Shown: in pieces, positions 20,290-32,059 of the stretch | Numbering within the stretch: position 1 is the stretch's first letter | How the letters are laid out: each line of letters opens with the position of its first letter | The notes under the pieces: generated by a model | What the model saw: the letters and a program-made list of their open reading frames with translations, nothing else | Told to the model about the DNA's origin: nothing | The model's database searches: none | Made by a program: the position numbers and the translations under genes | Source: Bathynomus jamesi | Taxonomy: Eukaryota; Arthropoda; Malacostraca; Isopoda; Cirolanidae | DNA length: 64,000 nt | NCBI GenBank assembly: GCA_023014485.1 | Contig: JAJOZX010000088.1 | Location: 248,001-312,000 of the forward strand | Direction: 5' to 3'

Positions 20290-20366
20290 ATATATATTAT
20301 ATATATATAATATTATATATATATAATATAATATATATAATATATATAATATATATATATATATAT
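20290..20366. repeat. TA-rich microsatellite
   Basis: Interrupted TA repeats immediately follow the Tc1 element's right target duplication and precede a LINE fragment. Confidence 0.95.
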
Positions 20367-20399
20367 GAACGAACTGCCATGAAGTACTTTTTATAAAGT

Positions 20400-22030
20400 A
20401 CGTTTTCATAGAAAGCTGCCGAGGCAATTCCTCCAATACTTTTTGTACCTTCCAAAGTAACAGAAAGACTAATCTTACAAATCACCAACCCACACATACC
20501 ACTATCGCCTACTCAACATAGATTCAGACCTCACCACTCAACCACGACATTACTCACTAACCTCACGCAGCACATCATGGATGGCATCAACTCCAGACGA
20601 CCAGCTCAACGTACACTATTAGCAACAATAGACATTAGTAAAGCATTTGATGCTCTCCCACGCTTCCCTCTCATAAGCAAAATACTCAACACAAACATGC
20701 ACAATAACACCAAAAGGTGGCTGAGCAACTATCTTTCAGGAAGATACTCACATGTCACATTTAATGGCAAGTCATCCAAAAACAAGCTTTTTCCAAGTGG
20801 GGTCCCTCAAGGCTCTGTTCTCTCACCAACACTGTTCAACTTATACATGCACGACATTCCAACACCTATAGATAACAAGCTTACCTTATCATCATATGAA
20901 GATGACATCACTCTAACATCCACCCACAACAACATCGACACCGCTACAAATAACCTACAAACATACATAAAGAGTATACAAGACTGGCTCACACACAATA
21001 GACTCAAAGTAGCGCCCACAAAATCAACCATCACCTTGCTTACAAGCAACACAAAAGAACACCAGATAACTCCACAGCTTACACTAAACAACACCAACAT
21101 TCCACACACTCACAGGACCAAAATACTTGGGGTCACATATAACACATCATTATCTTTTGCAAACCACATTCAGGACAATAAAAACAAATGTACGTCAAGA
21201 CTTAACACGCTTAGGGTACTAACAGGCACAAACTTTGGACACCAGCAGGAAACAACATCACTCATATACAAACAATATATTCGCTGTTATAGACTATGCT
21301 AGCCCATGCTGCACCCATTAGCTCAAACACACACATATACACCTTACAGACAATACAAACCAACGCACTTTGTATCATTACAGGATGTACTCAAACAACA
21401 CCAACAGAACACCTGCACATTCACAGAAACAAAAATACTGAAAGTTAGGGAACATTTAGATATGAGGGGAACACAATTCATGGCAGCAGCGACAACACTC
21501 TAGCCACTACATGTACAATCATGCACCGACACCTCGCACCATTAAGGTAACACCAGAGAGACATTATAACCAAATACTCCATTCCATACCACGCCCCACA
21601 GACATCACACAGTACAGAAAACACATACACACACACACCTAACCCACAAAGCACTGACACAACTCGGTCCGAATGCGGTCCTAGGTACGAAGCCGCCACC
21701 CATTAAGAGGTCAGAGATCAGCCTCAGCAGATCGGATCGAGTTAACTTAGTACGATTCCGATGTGGCCATCACCCCAACTTACAGACATATAAACATAGA
21801 CTAGACAACTCCACAGACGACCCCTGCCACATGTGCCATGACACACCACAAACAATTGAACACATTATGACAGACTGTACCGCTCTAGCACACCAACGAA
21901 CACAACACAACATCACTAGTGAACCTCTGGTCCACTCCCGGGAGGGCGATCGGTTACCTGCGTGCCACCGGCTTACTCGATCAGGGTGGGCTGATCGGCT
22001 AACCAATAACAACAACAACACTTTTTTGTA
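20400..22030 (+). pseudogene. non-LTR retrotransposon (LINE) fragment: reverse transcriptase and C-terminal zinc knuckle
   Basis: This is the 3' half of a LINE ORF2. Reverse transcriptase blocks are PLSPTQHRFRPHHST, TLLATIDISKAFDALP, PSGVPQGSVLSPTLFNLYMH and SSYEDDITLTST, where Glu replaces the usual Ala of the YADD box. The thumb region (LTHNRLKVAPTKSTI, HRTKILGVTYNTSLS) follows. The long frame ends near 21,302. Further frames hold a Cys/His knuckle (CHMCHDTPQTIEHIMTDC) near 21,830-21,890. The fragment ends in aac repeats at about 22,015. The 5' part including the endonuclease is missing, and there are several stops. The clade (Jockey/R1-like versus others) is not settled. Confidence 0.88.
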
Positions 22031-22154
22031 AATATTATAAAAAATATGTTAATTGGTAACTCAAATACTGTAACTTGTAATAGTAAATTGTTATAAATGA
22101 AAATAGTACAAACGAACATACAATGTTTATAAACATTGTAGAAGTACCTCTACA

Positions 22155-22326
22155 CAGTGGTTTCGAACGTTTTTTGTATAGTTAACCAAAACCCGAGTCT
22201 AATCCAGCTCCATTACCCGAATCATTAGATATTATTTTTTATAACCTCTGGATCGCGTGTCATTACCTCACAAAATAGTTTTCATTACCCCAGTGGGGTA
22301 ATTTAACCGTAAGTTGGGAACTACTG
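22155..22326. mobile_element. hAT-type MITE, about 172 bp
   Basis: The left end cagtggtttcgaacg and the right end (complement cagtagttcccaacttacg) are imperfect inverted repeats of the CAGTGGTTCCCAAC hAT type. The flanks ctctacac and ctgtacac are similar at 7 of 8, allowing a one-base shift. The interior is non-coding. Confidence 0.65.
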
Positions 22327-22568
22327 CTGTACACTTATATTAGGAACACGTATCTCATGTGAATTGTTAGAAGAATTTCGTTTCAAATAGTCCTTCATTT
22401 TAATTAAAAGATATCAAAGCAATGACTCTTTCTCTATGAATATTTTGTCCGCAGCTAATCTTCATCATTTTTCTTATTTTATGTTAATGGTGTGAAATCA
22501 ATATAGCATGTGTGTGTGAAGGATTCATTCAATTTATTTTATTTAAATGAAACATATATATATATATA
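22327..22568. other. AT-rich sequence, nothing recognised
   Basis: I see no gene, long repeat or terminal repeat here. Confidence 0.5.
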
Positions 22569-22860
22569 TAACCCTTGGTTAGCTTCCGCCCAAATTGTTC
22601 ATTCCGACAAAGGTCAAGCTTTTCACTCCACCTTAGACCTACAGTTTAACGTGGAATCCGAACTACGCCCCATCAGCAGCCCAGCGTCTTAACCACTAAG
22701 CCACCTAGGGTACCCATCTATCTACCAACCACTTTCTGTATTGTGTGGAAGGATGAACAGCTGGGTTTTGCTGCGCGCCGGCTGCCGTCGGGTCTCGAAC
22801 CCGGGGCCGATAGTTTCGTAGTCAGCGACGCTAACCACTACACCACCGAGGCGCCTCGCC
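22569..22860 (-). mobile_element. two-headed tRNA-derived SINE, copy 1
   Basis: On the minus strand the copy starts with a tRNA-like head (complement of 22,779-22,855): ggtgtagtggttagcg resembles an A box and cccgggttcgagaccc contains a B box. A second tRNA-like head follows (complement of 22,632-22,711) with ggcttagtggttaagac and agttcggattcc. The tail then has gcttgacctttgtcggaatg and ends ggaagctaaccaagggtt. Both flanks are TA repeats. A second copy with the same organisation lies at 52,110-52,394, which defines the unit. It is not a working tRNA gene: the heads are joined and lack proper acceptor ends. Confidence 0.85.
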
Positions 22861-22884
22861 TATATATATATATATATATACATT

Positions 22885-23052
22885 CAGGGCTTTTTTGTAG
22901 GAAAAAAGGTACCGGAACGCATATATTATAGAATGGCGAAATTAATAAAAATAGTATAAGCTATACTATTTTTATTAATTTATTAATAAACTGAACACAT
23001 CTCAGAAGAAAGGTTCCGGAATGCCGTTCCGGCGCGTTCCGGTACAAAAAAT

Positions 23053-23109
<57 letters not shown>
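22885..23109. mobile_element. small inverted-repeat element plus (TA)n tail
   Basis: ggtaccggaacgc near 22,907 and gcgttccggtac near 23,033 form terminal inverted repeats, each next to a run related to ttttttgta. The centre is an AT palindrome (aataaaaatagtat, then atactatttttatt) at about 22,940-22,980. A 54-bp TA run follows at 23,056. It looks like a MITE of unknown family. Confidence 0.6.
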
Positions 23110-23110
<1 letters not shown>

Positions 23111-23622
23111 GTGGGCGATTCGAAACCCCTGCAATATATTTTTTAACAGTTCGTGAGTAATTCACACGTAAACATTGGAATGTAAGGTTTGTTGATCCTG
23201 CGACTCAACGTCTGGATACGTGTTCTGTTGCAGCAAATAAAACGAATAGTTGGCGGCCACGGGCAGCCCGAACACCGCAAAAACTAGATCCCTGTGGGAT
23301 AAATGAGGGTTTGGTTTGATCCCATTTTCACCACAAATTTATTTTAAATGTTTTATAAATAATTTTTCTTTAAACATAAGAAAAGGTTGGCTGACGCTCG
23401 TGTCTCTAATCTCGTTTCTCTTTATGATGACCGTGTTTGTAATGCCACGTGCCACATATATTTAGCAAACGTCATTGACTACAAGGGCATCAAACAAACC
23501 AACCGTCACCCATTCGTAATCACTGTATCGAAAACAGTCATAATTTTGGAAGGTTTGTCGTTTTAAATAATTAATTCATAAAATGAAACATGTTCAAGGA
23601 TTTTAAAGTCGCTTTATATATA
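23110..23622. other. no gene recognised
   Basis: Unique-looking sequence with one GC-richer stretch (ggcggccacgggcagcccga) around 23,250. No credible ORF or repeat structure was found. Confidence 0.5.
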
Positions 23623-24000
23623 CAGGGTGTCCATAAATGTTTCCCCTGAAAACAGTATGCTCTCATGTTTTAATGACGAATCTTACATCCGTTTTCTTTT
23701 TACAGTGATCTCGTACACGCATAGAGTTTCTGTGCTGGTGTGTTTCGTCTACCGCATTTGCCGCTAGGAGCGCTGTAGTAGTTGTTCAGTTAAGATGGCG
23801 TCTGTGACAGAGAAGGCACAATGTGTTGTGTGGCTTGCAGAAACAAAATATCCTGTCAGTGTTCAGCGAAGGTTCAGAACAAAGTATGGAAAGAATCCAC
23901 CTGATGTGAAGTTAAGTTGTGGATGAAAAAATTCTTGGAAACTGGAAATGTGGAAAAGGGAAAGAGCAGTGGTAGACCATTAGTTTCCGATGAGACGGTG
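23623..24000 (+). pseudogene. mariner-related element, 5' fragment with DNA-binding domain
   Basis: The end cagggtgtccataaatgttt follows TA and looks like a terminal repeat. The short reading frame beginning near 23,794 gives MASVTEKAQCVVWLAETKYP, then RRFRTKYGKNPPDVK. After a frame change come KFLETGNVEKGKSSGRP and VSDETVETL. This is the N-terminal helix-turn-helix (DUF4817-like) part of a mariner-type transposase. The catalytic domain and right end are absent; the sequence switches at about 24,000 to a Penelope-like element. Confidence 0.75.
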
Positions 24001-24589
24001 GAAACACTGAGAACACTGTTTCCGCAACTGTGTACCTGGATATGCTCACCAATTACGCCATCCCCCAGCTGCAGGACAGCTGTATAAAACAGCATCAGTA
24101 TTCCGTTAGAACAGGACAGTTGTCCAGTGCTCTTTTTGTCCATTTGTCAGAGTTATCCCACTGTATTGATTGGAATAATGCTTCAGTTTTATTTCATTCT
24201 AGTAACATTGTCAATAGAAATATTCTGGGGTCTGCCATTATCCAACTTTCAAATAACTTCAACATAAGCAAAGGTCTTTTTCAACTCGATCCTGTTGTTT
24301 TGAATTCCTTCAAAACAAATTTAGATAAAAAGGGTAGGACGCTAAATCTTTGGTAAACTTGTACGCTACTTTATTAACTTTTAATCTTCATTTTATTTTT
24401 ATATATATCGAAACTTGACTCTAAAAGGCAAAGTGTTAAAACCCGGGTAGATTTCCAGTATAAATTTGTATTTTTATAATTCATTTGATCTTGTGCTAAA
24501 AATCGATATTTTTCCTTACAAATCTGTATGCCTCTTGGTTAATCCTCTAATCTTTAATTTTTAATTTTTATTTTTACTTCTCCGTTTAT

Positions 24590-24640
<51 letters not shown>

Positions 24641-24651
24641 AGATATGTATG

Positions 24652-24684
<33 letters not shown>

Positions 24685-24845
24685 GTTTGTGTGTATGTAT
24701 GTTATTTATTAATTTTTTTTTTTCTTTCTGTAACCTATATATAGGCCGTAACCTTTTATGTACTTCAGTGTTCCTGAGGATGTCATTAGACGAAAGTGCT
24801 TGAGCACCTTTTTGTGTTTCCTTTCCTTCGTGGTTTTATTCATCA
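24001..24845 (+). mobile_element. Penelope-like element, 3' fragment
   Basis: The ORF 24,030-24,356 encodes the C-terminal part of a GIY-YIG endonuclease domain: CIKQHQYSVRTGQLSSALFV, HLSELSHCIDWNN and NIVNRNILGSAIIQ, ending SKGLFQLDPVVLN. The GIY-YIG motif itself is missing (5' truncation). The 3' part includes two TA/GTAT microsatellites and finishes with ctgaggatgtcattagacga and aagtgcttgagcaccttttt, matching in style the end of the minus-strand copy at 39,290-40,407. Assignment rests on the domain plus this shared tail. Confidence 0.8.
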
Positions 24846-25233
24846 TATATATATATATAATGTAAACTGTGTAGTGTATATATATAGTGCATACACAAGT
24901 AATACTTTTTTAAAGTCATTGATTAAAAGGATTCTTTTCCATATGTTTTACTACAAGTTCTTTCTCTTCTTCATTATGTAAATGATGAGGTTGTAAGGTC
25001 ATTTTTAAAAGAAAATGAGTTCGTAAAGTAAAATGACCTACTCCCAGCGAGCGAACCAAATTACGACTCTTACTCCGAGGGAGTGTAAAATCCGACTTAT
25101 GCAGGAAATACTTCCAGAATTTGAATTTTGACTGGAAGGGAAAAGTTTTGAACCCTTTCTCTTCTTATCTATAAGAAGAATGTAAGAAGCGATTCTCTCG
25201 TAGACCATGATTTGCGGTCTAATATTTACTTAG

Positions 25234-25237
<4 letters not shown>
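24846..25237. other. no gene recognised
   Basis: Short TA run near 24,847, then unassigned sequence. Nothing convincing was seen. Confidence 0.5.
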
Positions 25238-25265
<28 letters not shown>

Positions 25266-25495
25266 TGAAGAAGACCAACTTATGACTTCAAATGTTTTGC
25301 GTATCTGAAGCGATCATTCGCCCCTAATGTAACTGTGTTTCTAGTAGAAATGCCAAGAAAGGTTTTAATTTTTTTGTTCTTTTATCACTAATGATGGACT
25401 AAATTATAAATTATAAATTGTCTTCTTAGAGGGAGTATTTTTAATGTTTTATCTTGTTTATTTACTCCAAGTTATCATCTTTGTTGTACAGTCAT

Positions 25496-25496
<1 letters not shown>

Positions 25497-25573
<77 letters not shown>

Positions 25574-25595
25574 TACACATACACATACACACACA
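25497..25595. repeat. compound (CT)n(CA)n microsatellite
   Basis: About 53 bp of CT followed by CA repeats with 'catacacatacacata' interruptions. An (ATT)n array precedes it at 25,238-25,266. Confidence 0.98.
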
Positions 25596-25599
25596 TTAT

Positions 25600-25700
25600 A
25601 TATTTATATAACTTTGATTAACCTTGGTTTTGCTTCCGCCCAAATTATTCATTCTGACGAAGGTCAAGTTTGTTACTCCACCTCAGCTACAAGCTCTTGT
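25600..25700 (-). mobile_element. SINE tail fragment
   Basis: ttccgcccaaattattcatt followed by ctgacgaaggtcaag matches the tail of the two-headed SINEs at 22,569 and 52,110. The tRNA-like heads are missing. A further short match (cacgaaggtcaagctggtgg) lies near 25,827. Confidence 0.7.
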
Positions 25701-26024
25701 AACGAAGGCATGCGAAAAATAATGTTTGCGTTGTGTTCGGTCGAGTTCGAAAACTTTTTTATTTCCTTATTTCTTGGCGGCTTTCTTAGCTTTTGGCTTT
25801 GTCGCACTTACATATATACCTCACACGAAGGTCAAGCTGGTGGCCCCACCTATATATATAAAAAGAGAGAGAGGGGGGGAGGGAGCAGAAACTTGTACAC
25901 TGTACAGAGCTCACGCAAACTCCTTGGTTATTATTAATTAGCAGCATCGGGAGTCCAATCCCCATTCCTCGACCTCACTGCCTTCACTTCACTTAAAGGG
26001 AAACGGTGTTTCTTACTTTATCCT
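25701..26024. other. no gene recognised
   Basis: An open but unsupported ORF spans 25,614-25,937 and includes the SINE tail; I do not call it. A GA-rich run lies at 25,861-25,885. Confidence 0.45.
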
Positions 26025-26027
26025 GTT

Positions 26028-26147
26028 TTCTTTGGAAACAAGCATTGTTCTCTTCCACTGAAATTATCGTAACAATATCAACATATGTTCTGCAGTTCCT
26101 GCTATTGTGGCGTTGCATTGGCAGAGAACAATGCTTGTTTTCAAAGA
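26028..26147. repeat. inverted repeat (hairpin), 24-bp arms
   Basis: ctttggaaacaagcattgtt (26,030) pairs with aacaatgcttgttttcaaag (26,126-26,145). The loop is about 70 bp. Possible small MITE remnant. Confidence 0.75.
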
Positions 26148-26257
26148 AGGAAGCAAGAAAAAGGCAACAATTTTAGATCCATTGACAATGATAAATATCT
26201 TTGTCTTGTTGGTAGTTCTTTGCTAGAAGAACTGGGACAATAAGGATCATAACAGCG

Positions 26258-26259
<2 letters not shown>

Positions 26260-26291
<32 letters not shown>

Positions 26292-26360
26292 TTAATTTAA
26301 TTTAATTACTTAATTTAATTAATTAAATTAAATTAAAATTAAATTAAAATTAAATAAAAA
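26260..26360. repeat. (TA)n followed by (TTTAA)n low-complexity array
   Basis: TA repeats at 26,260-26,287 run into aatttaatttaatttaatta and its inverse aattaaattaaaattaaatt, giving a partly self-complementary AT array. Confidence 0.95.
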
Positions 26361-26854
26361 ATACACATTTCAAAAATTAAAAATTCTTCATTAATTCATA
26401 TATTCTTATGAGAATATGCTTCCTTGAAAATAAAAATGAATAAAAGCCCTATGTTTCGTCATCATCGCAATGAATAATCATTATAACCACTTGTCTTTTA
26501 TAGAATCATGATAATTATAGCGAAACGTCAGACCCTTAATTTTTTCCTTACGGATTCAGTACAAATATCCTCTACAGCAAATGGTTCGGGTTTCTAATTA
26601 TTTTCCTTCTTCAGTTTCATAAAGTATTCTTGAAAATTGAAATCCTATAATGAAGAAGGGCCCCGAGTGTGTTTTCCTTTGATGTTAACCACTTAGAACA
26701 CTTCCTATGACCCGGTTAATACGCGTCGTGGAACCCATTGAATATTTATAGCAAATTACGAATCTACAATTGGAACCCACGAGACGACTCCAGGAAATTG
26801 GCCTCTGTTTCTACCCTTTTAAGTTATAGCTAGAAAGGCATCATTAAAACGCGA
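26361..26854. other. no gene recognised
   Basis: AT-rich sequence without convincing coding or repeat signal. Confidence 0.5.
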
Positions 26855-27050
26855 TATTATTATTATTATTAACAACTGGAAAGGAGAGAAAGTGCAAATT
26901 TTTATCCCTATCTATTTATCTATCTATCTATCTATCTCTCTATCGATCTATATTATTAACAACTGGAAAGGAGAGAAAGTGCAAAATTTTTATCCCTTTC
27001 TATCTATCTATCTATCTTTCTAACTATCTATCGAGTTATCTATCTATACC
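26855..27050. repeat. tandem duplication of about 94 bp with TATC microsatellite
   Basis: attaacaactggaaaggaga followed by gaaagtgcaaa occurs at about 26,867 and again at about 26,955. Each copy is followed by (TATC)n tracts of different length. Confidence 0.9.
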
Positions 27051-27514
27051 CACAAAACATTGTGAAGTTTTGTAGTTTTAGTAAACTTCACCAACTAAGT
27101 CTTCTAAAAGTACCTAGAAAGTTTTTTTTTGCCGCAGGAAAATGAAGTCTTTTACGTCGCAAATAAGGACTCTAATAAGACATCTTACAGAATGCTTATA
27201 ACATCATAATCTTGCCTTTAAAGGTTATTTAAAGACTTCCAAAGCTTTGTGAAACTGTTTAGTTTTACTTTTCCAGAAAAGGAAATGTTATATACAGTAG
27301 GATGATGTGGAACACTGCTGAATTTCTTTCATAGTAGACAATAGGGTTGCTTTTTCATTATCATCTTTCATTTTCATTTTCATTTCAAATATTTCATATT
27401 TTTCATATTAAAGAAGTGTTGTAAGGGAAGTACTAAATTAGACAGAATTAGATAAAATATGAAGGATAACCATAAGGTCTTTAAAAAGATATCTTAAACG
27501 TTGTTCAAAAGGAA
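27051..27514. other. no gene recognised
   Basis: AT-rich; a short (TTTTCA)n-like stretch is present near 27,365. Confidence 0.5.
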
Positions 27515-27720
27515 AATTTTATATATATATATATATATACTATACAGTATATATATATATTGCTGAATTAACTGTAATCAGTTAAAGGGGCCAAGTCAAG
27601 GGGCACAGACCAACTATGCGGCCGGTTGCATTAACTCCCGGAATGTTATGCACCATCGGCATTCGAACCCTCGACCTCAGTGTCTTCACTGCGATTATAG
27701 AGAAACGTTGATTATAGTGA
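27515..27720 (-). repeat. TA microsatellite and possible tRNA-like SINE relic
   Basis: TA repeats at 27,520-27,560 are followed by a segment whose complement contains gaggtcgagggttcgaatgc, a good match to a polymerase III B box. An A box is not clear. A similar word (tcgacctcactgccttcact) occurs near 25,969. The call is tentative. Confidence 0.35.
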
Positions 27721-28106
27721 AAAATGCTTTTGAGTTGCTCGAAACATTGCTGTAATGAAATAAATATTAAAACAAATACAATGCAAGTTTTTAATAGAAA
27801 ACAAACCTTGAAAAATCTGTGCTTGTAAAACTATCCTATGTATTGAATAAAATATAGTTTTTCCAAAGAAATTCTGTATACAGAAAACTCACAAAGTGCG
27901 CGACAGGCTTTAGTGGAAATGTCTGTTGTCGAAGACATAATAAATTGAAGTTTTAATTTATCTTTTACCTCCACTGTTTTGCATGTTTCAATTTTGATTT
28001 TTCTTTTTTTAAAGATTTTACTCCAAATGAAACGAGATGGCTGCAACACTTAACATCTTTCTTTGTAATGAAACAGGAAAATAAAAGCTTCTGTATAAAA
28101 ATTATA
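27721..28106. other. no gene recognised
   Basis: A short minus-strand ORF (27,831-28,049) shows no recognisable features. Confidence 0.45.
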
Positions 28107-28117
28107 CATGTGTATGT

Positions 28118-28150
<33 letters not shown>

Positions 28151-28151
28151 A
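28107..28151. repeat. (TG)n microsatellite
   Basis: Simple TG repeats with a 'tatg' interruption. Confidence 0.97.
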
Positions 28152-29559
28152 TGTTGTAATGTGTGCGTATTCACGTGTGCATGAGATATATTTGCAGTAT
28201 ATTCCGAGTTCAATTTTTTCCTCTTTAAAAGGATGACATGACATGAGAAGTTTCTTTACATTTTGATGCGTGATGGGCTCTCTTCTCATATCGTCGACGA
28301 GACGTTTCGTCCGGAATTACGACATGTGATAGACTAGACAATTAGACAGTGACTTGACATTCTGTCGGCAACTATATTGTAAATTAAATTAAACTAGGTT
28401 AGGTTAGGTTTAAGTTAGTTTTTTAGAGTGTTGATGCTACGGTCTTGTCTATCCGAACATACTTGGAAGTTCCCAATAGTTCTGATCATGTGTCGTTGTA
28501 AAAAAAAAAACCCTATTCTGCATTATAGCTTTTCAAATATCTCTACTAATTAGGAAGACTCCTAACATTCACTTAATGAACGTTGTTGAATTTTTAAGTT
28601 TTATTCCATTGCCAAATTTTTAAATTCTTTTCTTGAAAGAAGGTTCCACTCTTTAAAAAAAAAACTTCGTTGATCCGACTTCCGGAGGTTGTTTTCTCTT
28701 TTATTGCGGGGTTTAGGGGCAGGAGGATGGAGACTGGCTGCTCCATTCCTACATTTTTCTGGGAGTGCCGTTTTGTTTTGACTGCTGCCTTCCGTCGTTT
28801 CACTTTATTTACTTTTAGCTTTAGGACCTGCCTGTATGGGGGATCTCCACCAAAAGCTGTTATTTTTCATCTTTAATGATATTTTATTTATTTATTTATT
28901 TGTTTATTGTACTATGTTGCTCCACTCGTGAGTATTTATTTATTGTTTGTGTTTGTGTGTTTCTGTAAAGTGAAAAAGATGCAAAGTTCATTCTGCCAGA
29001 GGACATTGGGGGAAAAGCACAATAGTTTGAGTATAAATACTTTATTTTTTGAGAAATACATTTAGTCCTTTTTTTTTGCTCTCCCTTCTAAAACAGACAC
29101 AGCGGGCTCTTTTTTCAGAAAACATGGGTATGTTGACAGAAGAACTAACCGTACGCACTTTTGTGGCAACCAATGAAATCCTGCGTACCATTAAATAATC
29201 TAATATGACACCAGATACTGTTAATTTTATTAACTTATAGACTGGAATATTTTAAGGTGTACTTAAACGGTTTCTATTGGTAATAATTTCACTATAGCCT
29301 TCCTAAATGACCAACCACTTCAGTTTATCTAAAATGTTTTATAACTGTGGCCGCTCTATAAGCATAAATTTTGTCTCAGATTCTGTCCTAGTAGCAACAC
29401 AAACGCCGAACTTTTATGCCATAGTTACTACCTGAGAAAACATTACCACAAAAATGTCGAGTTGAAACTGAGGGACTATTAAACTAAAATATTATATACT
29501 CGAACAAATTTTTTTCCCAGATTTTGTTTCAACATATAATCTAAGGTACAAATAACGAG
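28152..29559. other. unassigned sequence
   Basis: Contains a short ggttaggttaggtt stretch (about 28,399), a region with mixed purine/pyrimidine tracts (28,650-28,870) and a TTTA repeat near 28,887. Small ORFs lack recognisable domains. I can support no gene. Confidence 0.5.
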
Positions 29560-30240
29560 GACATCGACTCCATTAGTTCATTCTGTTGGTATGAAAGAGA
29601 CTTATGAAAGCATGGTCATCCCTCTCAATGCTATCAAGTACTGGAACCATGACTGGAACATTTGTGGTGATGTGAGAGTCATAGGGTTTCTACTTGGTTT
29701 GCAGTCAAGCTTCACAATATTTGGTTGCTTTCTTTACCTCTGGAATAGCGACGCAACTGAACAGCAATATTTGGTGAAGCAGTGGTGTTCGAGAAAAAAG
29801 TTCACTCCTGGAAGGAGTAATGTTAAACATTTCCCATTAGTCGATTCGAATAAAATTTTTCTTACTCTACTACATATCAAGCTGGGCTTAATGAAAAAGG
29901 AAGGGATTTTAACTATCTCAAGGCTAAGTTTCCGAAAATCAGTGATGCCAAACTGAAAGAAAAGATTTCTGTTGAACCACAGATTTGTGAGATTATAAAT
30001 GATTCAACTTTTAACAACAAGTTGTCTGATACTGAATTAGATGCTTCGCAATCATTCAAGGCAGTTGTAAGAGGATTCTTGGGAAACACAAAGGCATCGG
30101 TGTCGCTAAACATCCACTTCTTATGCTCGCATATAGACTTTTTTCCTGAAAATCTGAGTGCTGTTAGCGATGAACATGGATAGCGCTTCCATCACGATAT
30201 GGAATCCAGGAATGATGGAAGACTACTGCTAGCAGTAGGA
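29560..30240 (+). pseudogene. degraded copy of a repetitive gene family (unclassified)
   Basis: The frame 29,591-29,956 reads KETYESMVIPLNAIKYWNHD, WNICGDVRVIGFLLGLQSSF and CFLYLWNSD, then PLVDSNKIFLTLLHIKLGLM. Another frame continues LKAKFPKISDAKLKEKISVE, VVRGFLGNTKA, HFLCSHIDFFPENL and AVSDEHG. The order GD-x-x-VI, C-F-L-x-x-W, PLVD, LHIKLGLMK and FFPENLxAVSDEHG is that of a highly repeated, uncharacterised gene family I recognise from arthropods and cnidarians, presumably of transposon origin. Stops and a frameshift near 29,950 disable it. Confidence 0.55.
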
Positions 30241-30625
30241 AGAGATTGTAGACACCATTCGATCAGGGAAATACTCTTGGGGGGGGGTGACATTAGGCAG
30301 AAGACAAGGAGTGCTCGAACTCCTGTTTTTTCTGTCATTGTCCTCTTTAGCTGATCTTTTTCCGTGTCTCATCTACCTTATGAGCAGTTCAGCATGCTAT
30401 CAAACACACACTTCTCCCTCTATTCTTCACTACGCATACATGTATTTTACACACTACACAATTTTTTTCAAAATTTATAAGAAAAATAAATAAATAAAGT
30501 GGCATCATAAATAAATACATAAAATGGGTCTCAGAGACAGTGATTTTGGCTCTCTCCTTTTTATATAGGGGGATGTGCATTTTTGCGGTGGCTCGCCCTT
30601 ACTCCCTCCTTCCTACATAAAAAAG
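30241..30625 (+). mobile_element. non-LTR 3' tail repeat, copy 1
   Basis: This segment matches 33,180-33,545 in inverse orientation over most of its length (for example gaagacaaggagtgctcgaa versus caggagacagggagtgctgg on the same strand). It ends with ggctcgcccttactccctcc followed by ttcctacataaaaaa. The closing words (ggctc, cgcccttg, ctccttcct, then A-run) recur at the 3' ends of LINE C fragments near 42,020 and 54,280, so this is probably a 3'-end-only insertion of that LINE or of a SINE borrowing its tail. Confidence 0.6.
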
Positions 30626-31267
30626 ATCCTTCAACGAGAAAGTGAGGTTGAATACAAAAGAAAATCGAGTATCACACAATTTTTCCCGAGAAGATAACTT
30701 TTTTCTTGCATATTTGTATAAATAGTTATATTTGTTGCATGAGAGTTTTAATTATAGTTTTGTCTCGGGAAAACAGTTCTGCAATACAATTGAACTGTGC
30801 TTTAATTGTAATATCACATAATCTGCTTTGAAAATCTAGATGTGATAGAAAAGTTTTGAGCATGTTTTTGAAATCAGTAAGTTATTAATGAAAATTTTAT
30901 ATTTTTACATAAGATATAAAAGATAAACTAAAATTTGTGAATTTTAAATTTATAAAACCAGCGAATTATTTTTCATTTGAAATACTAATTTTAAGTTTAA
31001 TCGTCAATAAAATATAAATATTGGTGAAAGTCATAAGTTACGCATGACATAAATGAAGGCTAGGCAAAAATAGTTGTATGTATAACAGCATGTCAAAATA
31101 AGAAGGAAACTTCATTCTTATTAAGAAAACAAGGCCTTTGTTGACCAGTGTTAAATCATTACTAAATGAATCGGAAAGTAGCCTACAATATAAGATTTAA
31201 AAAATTGTTGCATAATTCACTATTAATAATTAGAGACTAAACAAATAGTCATTGTTTGAATTTATCA

Positions 31268-31316
<49 letters not shown>

Positions 31317-32059
31317 AAAGCACTTGGTGAACTAAAATATTATTTCGAGATAAAAATGCCCATAATTGACCTGATTCAAAAACTGAAATTTATGACCGCA
31401 GGGAAATAGAGAAATTAAGCTTTCTTTCCCAAATAAATGACAATTTTTTTGCTGAATTCAAAGCATAAATGTCTTAACAAAATCAAAAGGAATCTCTTCA
31501 CGACGCTAAATTGATTAAATTGAAGTTGAAAGAAGGATAAATCACTTCCATTCCGTTTAATACGATTACTTTCTTTCGGCATAAAATTCGGAAATAGAAT
31601 TGTAGAAGGTAGAAATAACCAAAAATAATGGAAATATAAAATAGTCGATAAAGGCGAGAAGGAGACTTCTTTTAAAATCCGTTATGTTCATGTAGCCGTT
31701 ATCTTGAATTCAGTGGTATTACGTGGGAATTTAGCATATTAAGAGTCTATTATCTATTTATAATAGGATTAAAAGAAATTAATTATCATCTCCCCAATTC
31801 AAAGTACAAATGAGTCCTTCAGTTTTTCACGCGTCGTATGAGATTCCGACCAATATAAAAATTCCTGTTTCGAAACACTGACGCACATCGTGCAGTTCTT
31901 TCATAGTTTGTGACGAGCTTTGCCACGCGAAGTTTGGGTAAAGAAAAAAATGCTGTCACTTTAGCGCAACAAATGTGTCACCGTGAAATAGTCTATGTTC
32001 GGAAGTGACTATGTTCAAATATGTTCAAATCAGATGCGTAAGCCAAAGAAATTAGGCAG
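30626..32059. other. AT-rich sequence with one (CA)n array
   Basis: A (CA)n microsatellite lies at 31,269-31,314. No gene, terminal repeat or reverse transcriptase remnant was recognised in the remainder. Confidence 0.5.

Noticed and set aside
22779..22855. Functional tRNA gene
   Set aside because: It is joined to a second tRNA-like head and a tail, and the unit recurs at 52,110; it is a SINE.
25614..25937. 107-codon ORF as a host gene
   Set aside because: It begins in a SINE tail and runs through low-complexity sequence; no domain is visible.
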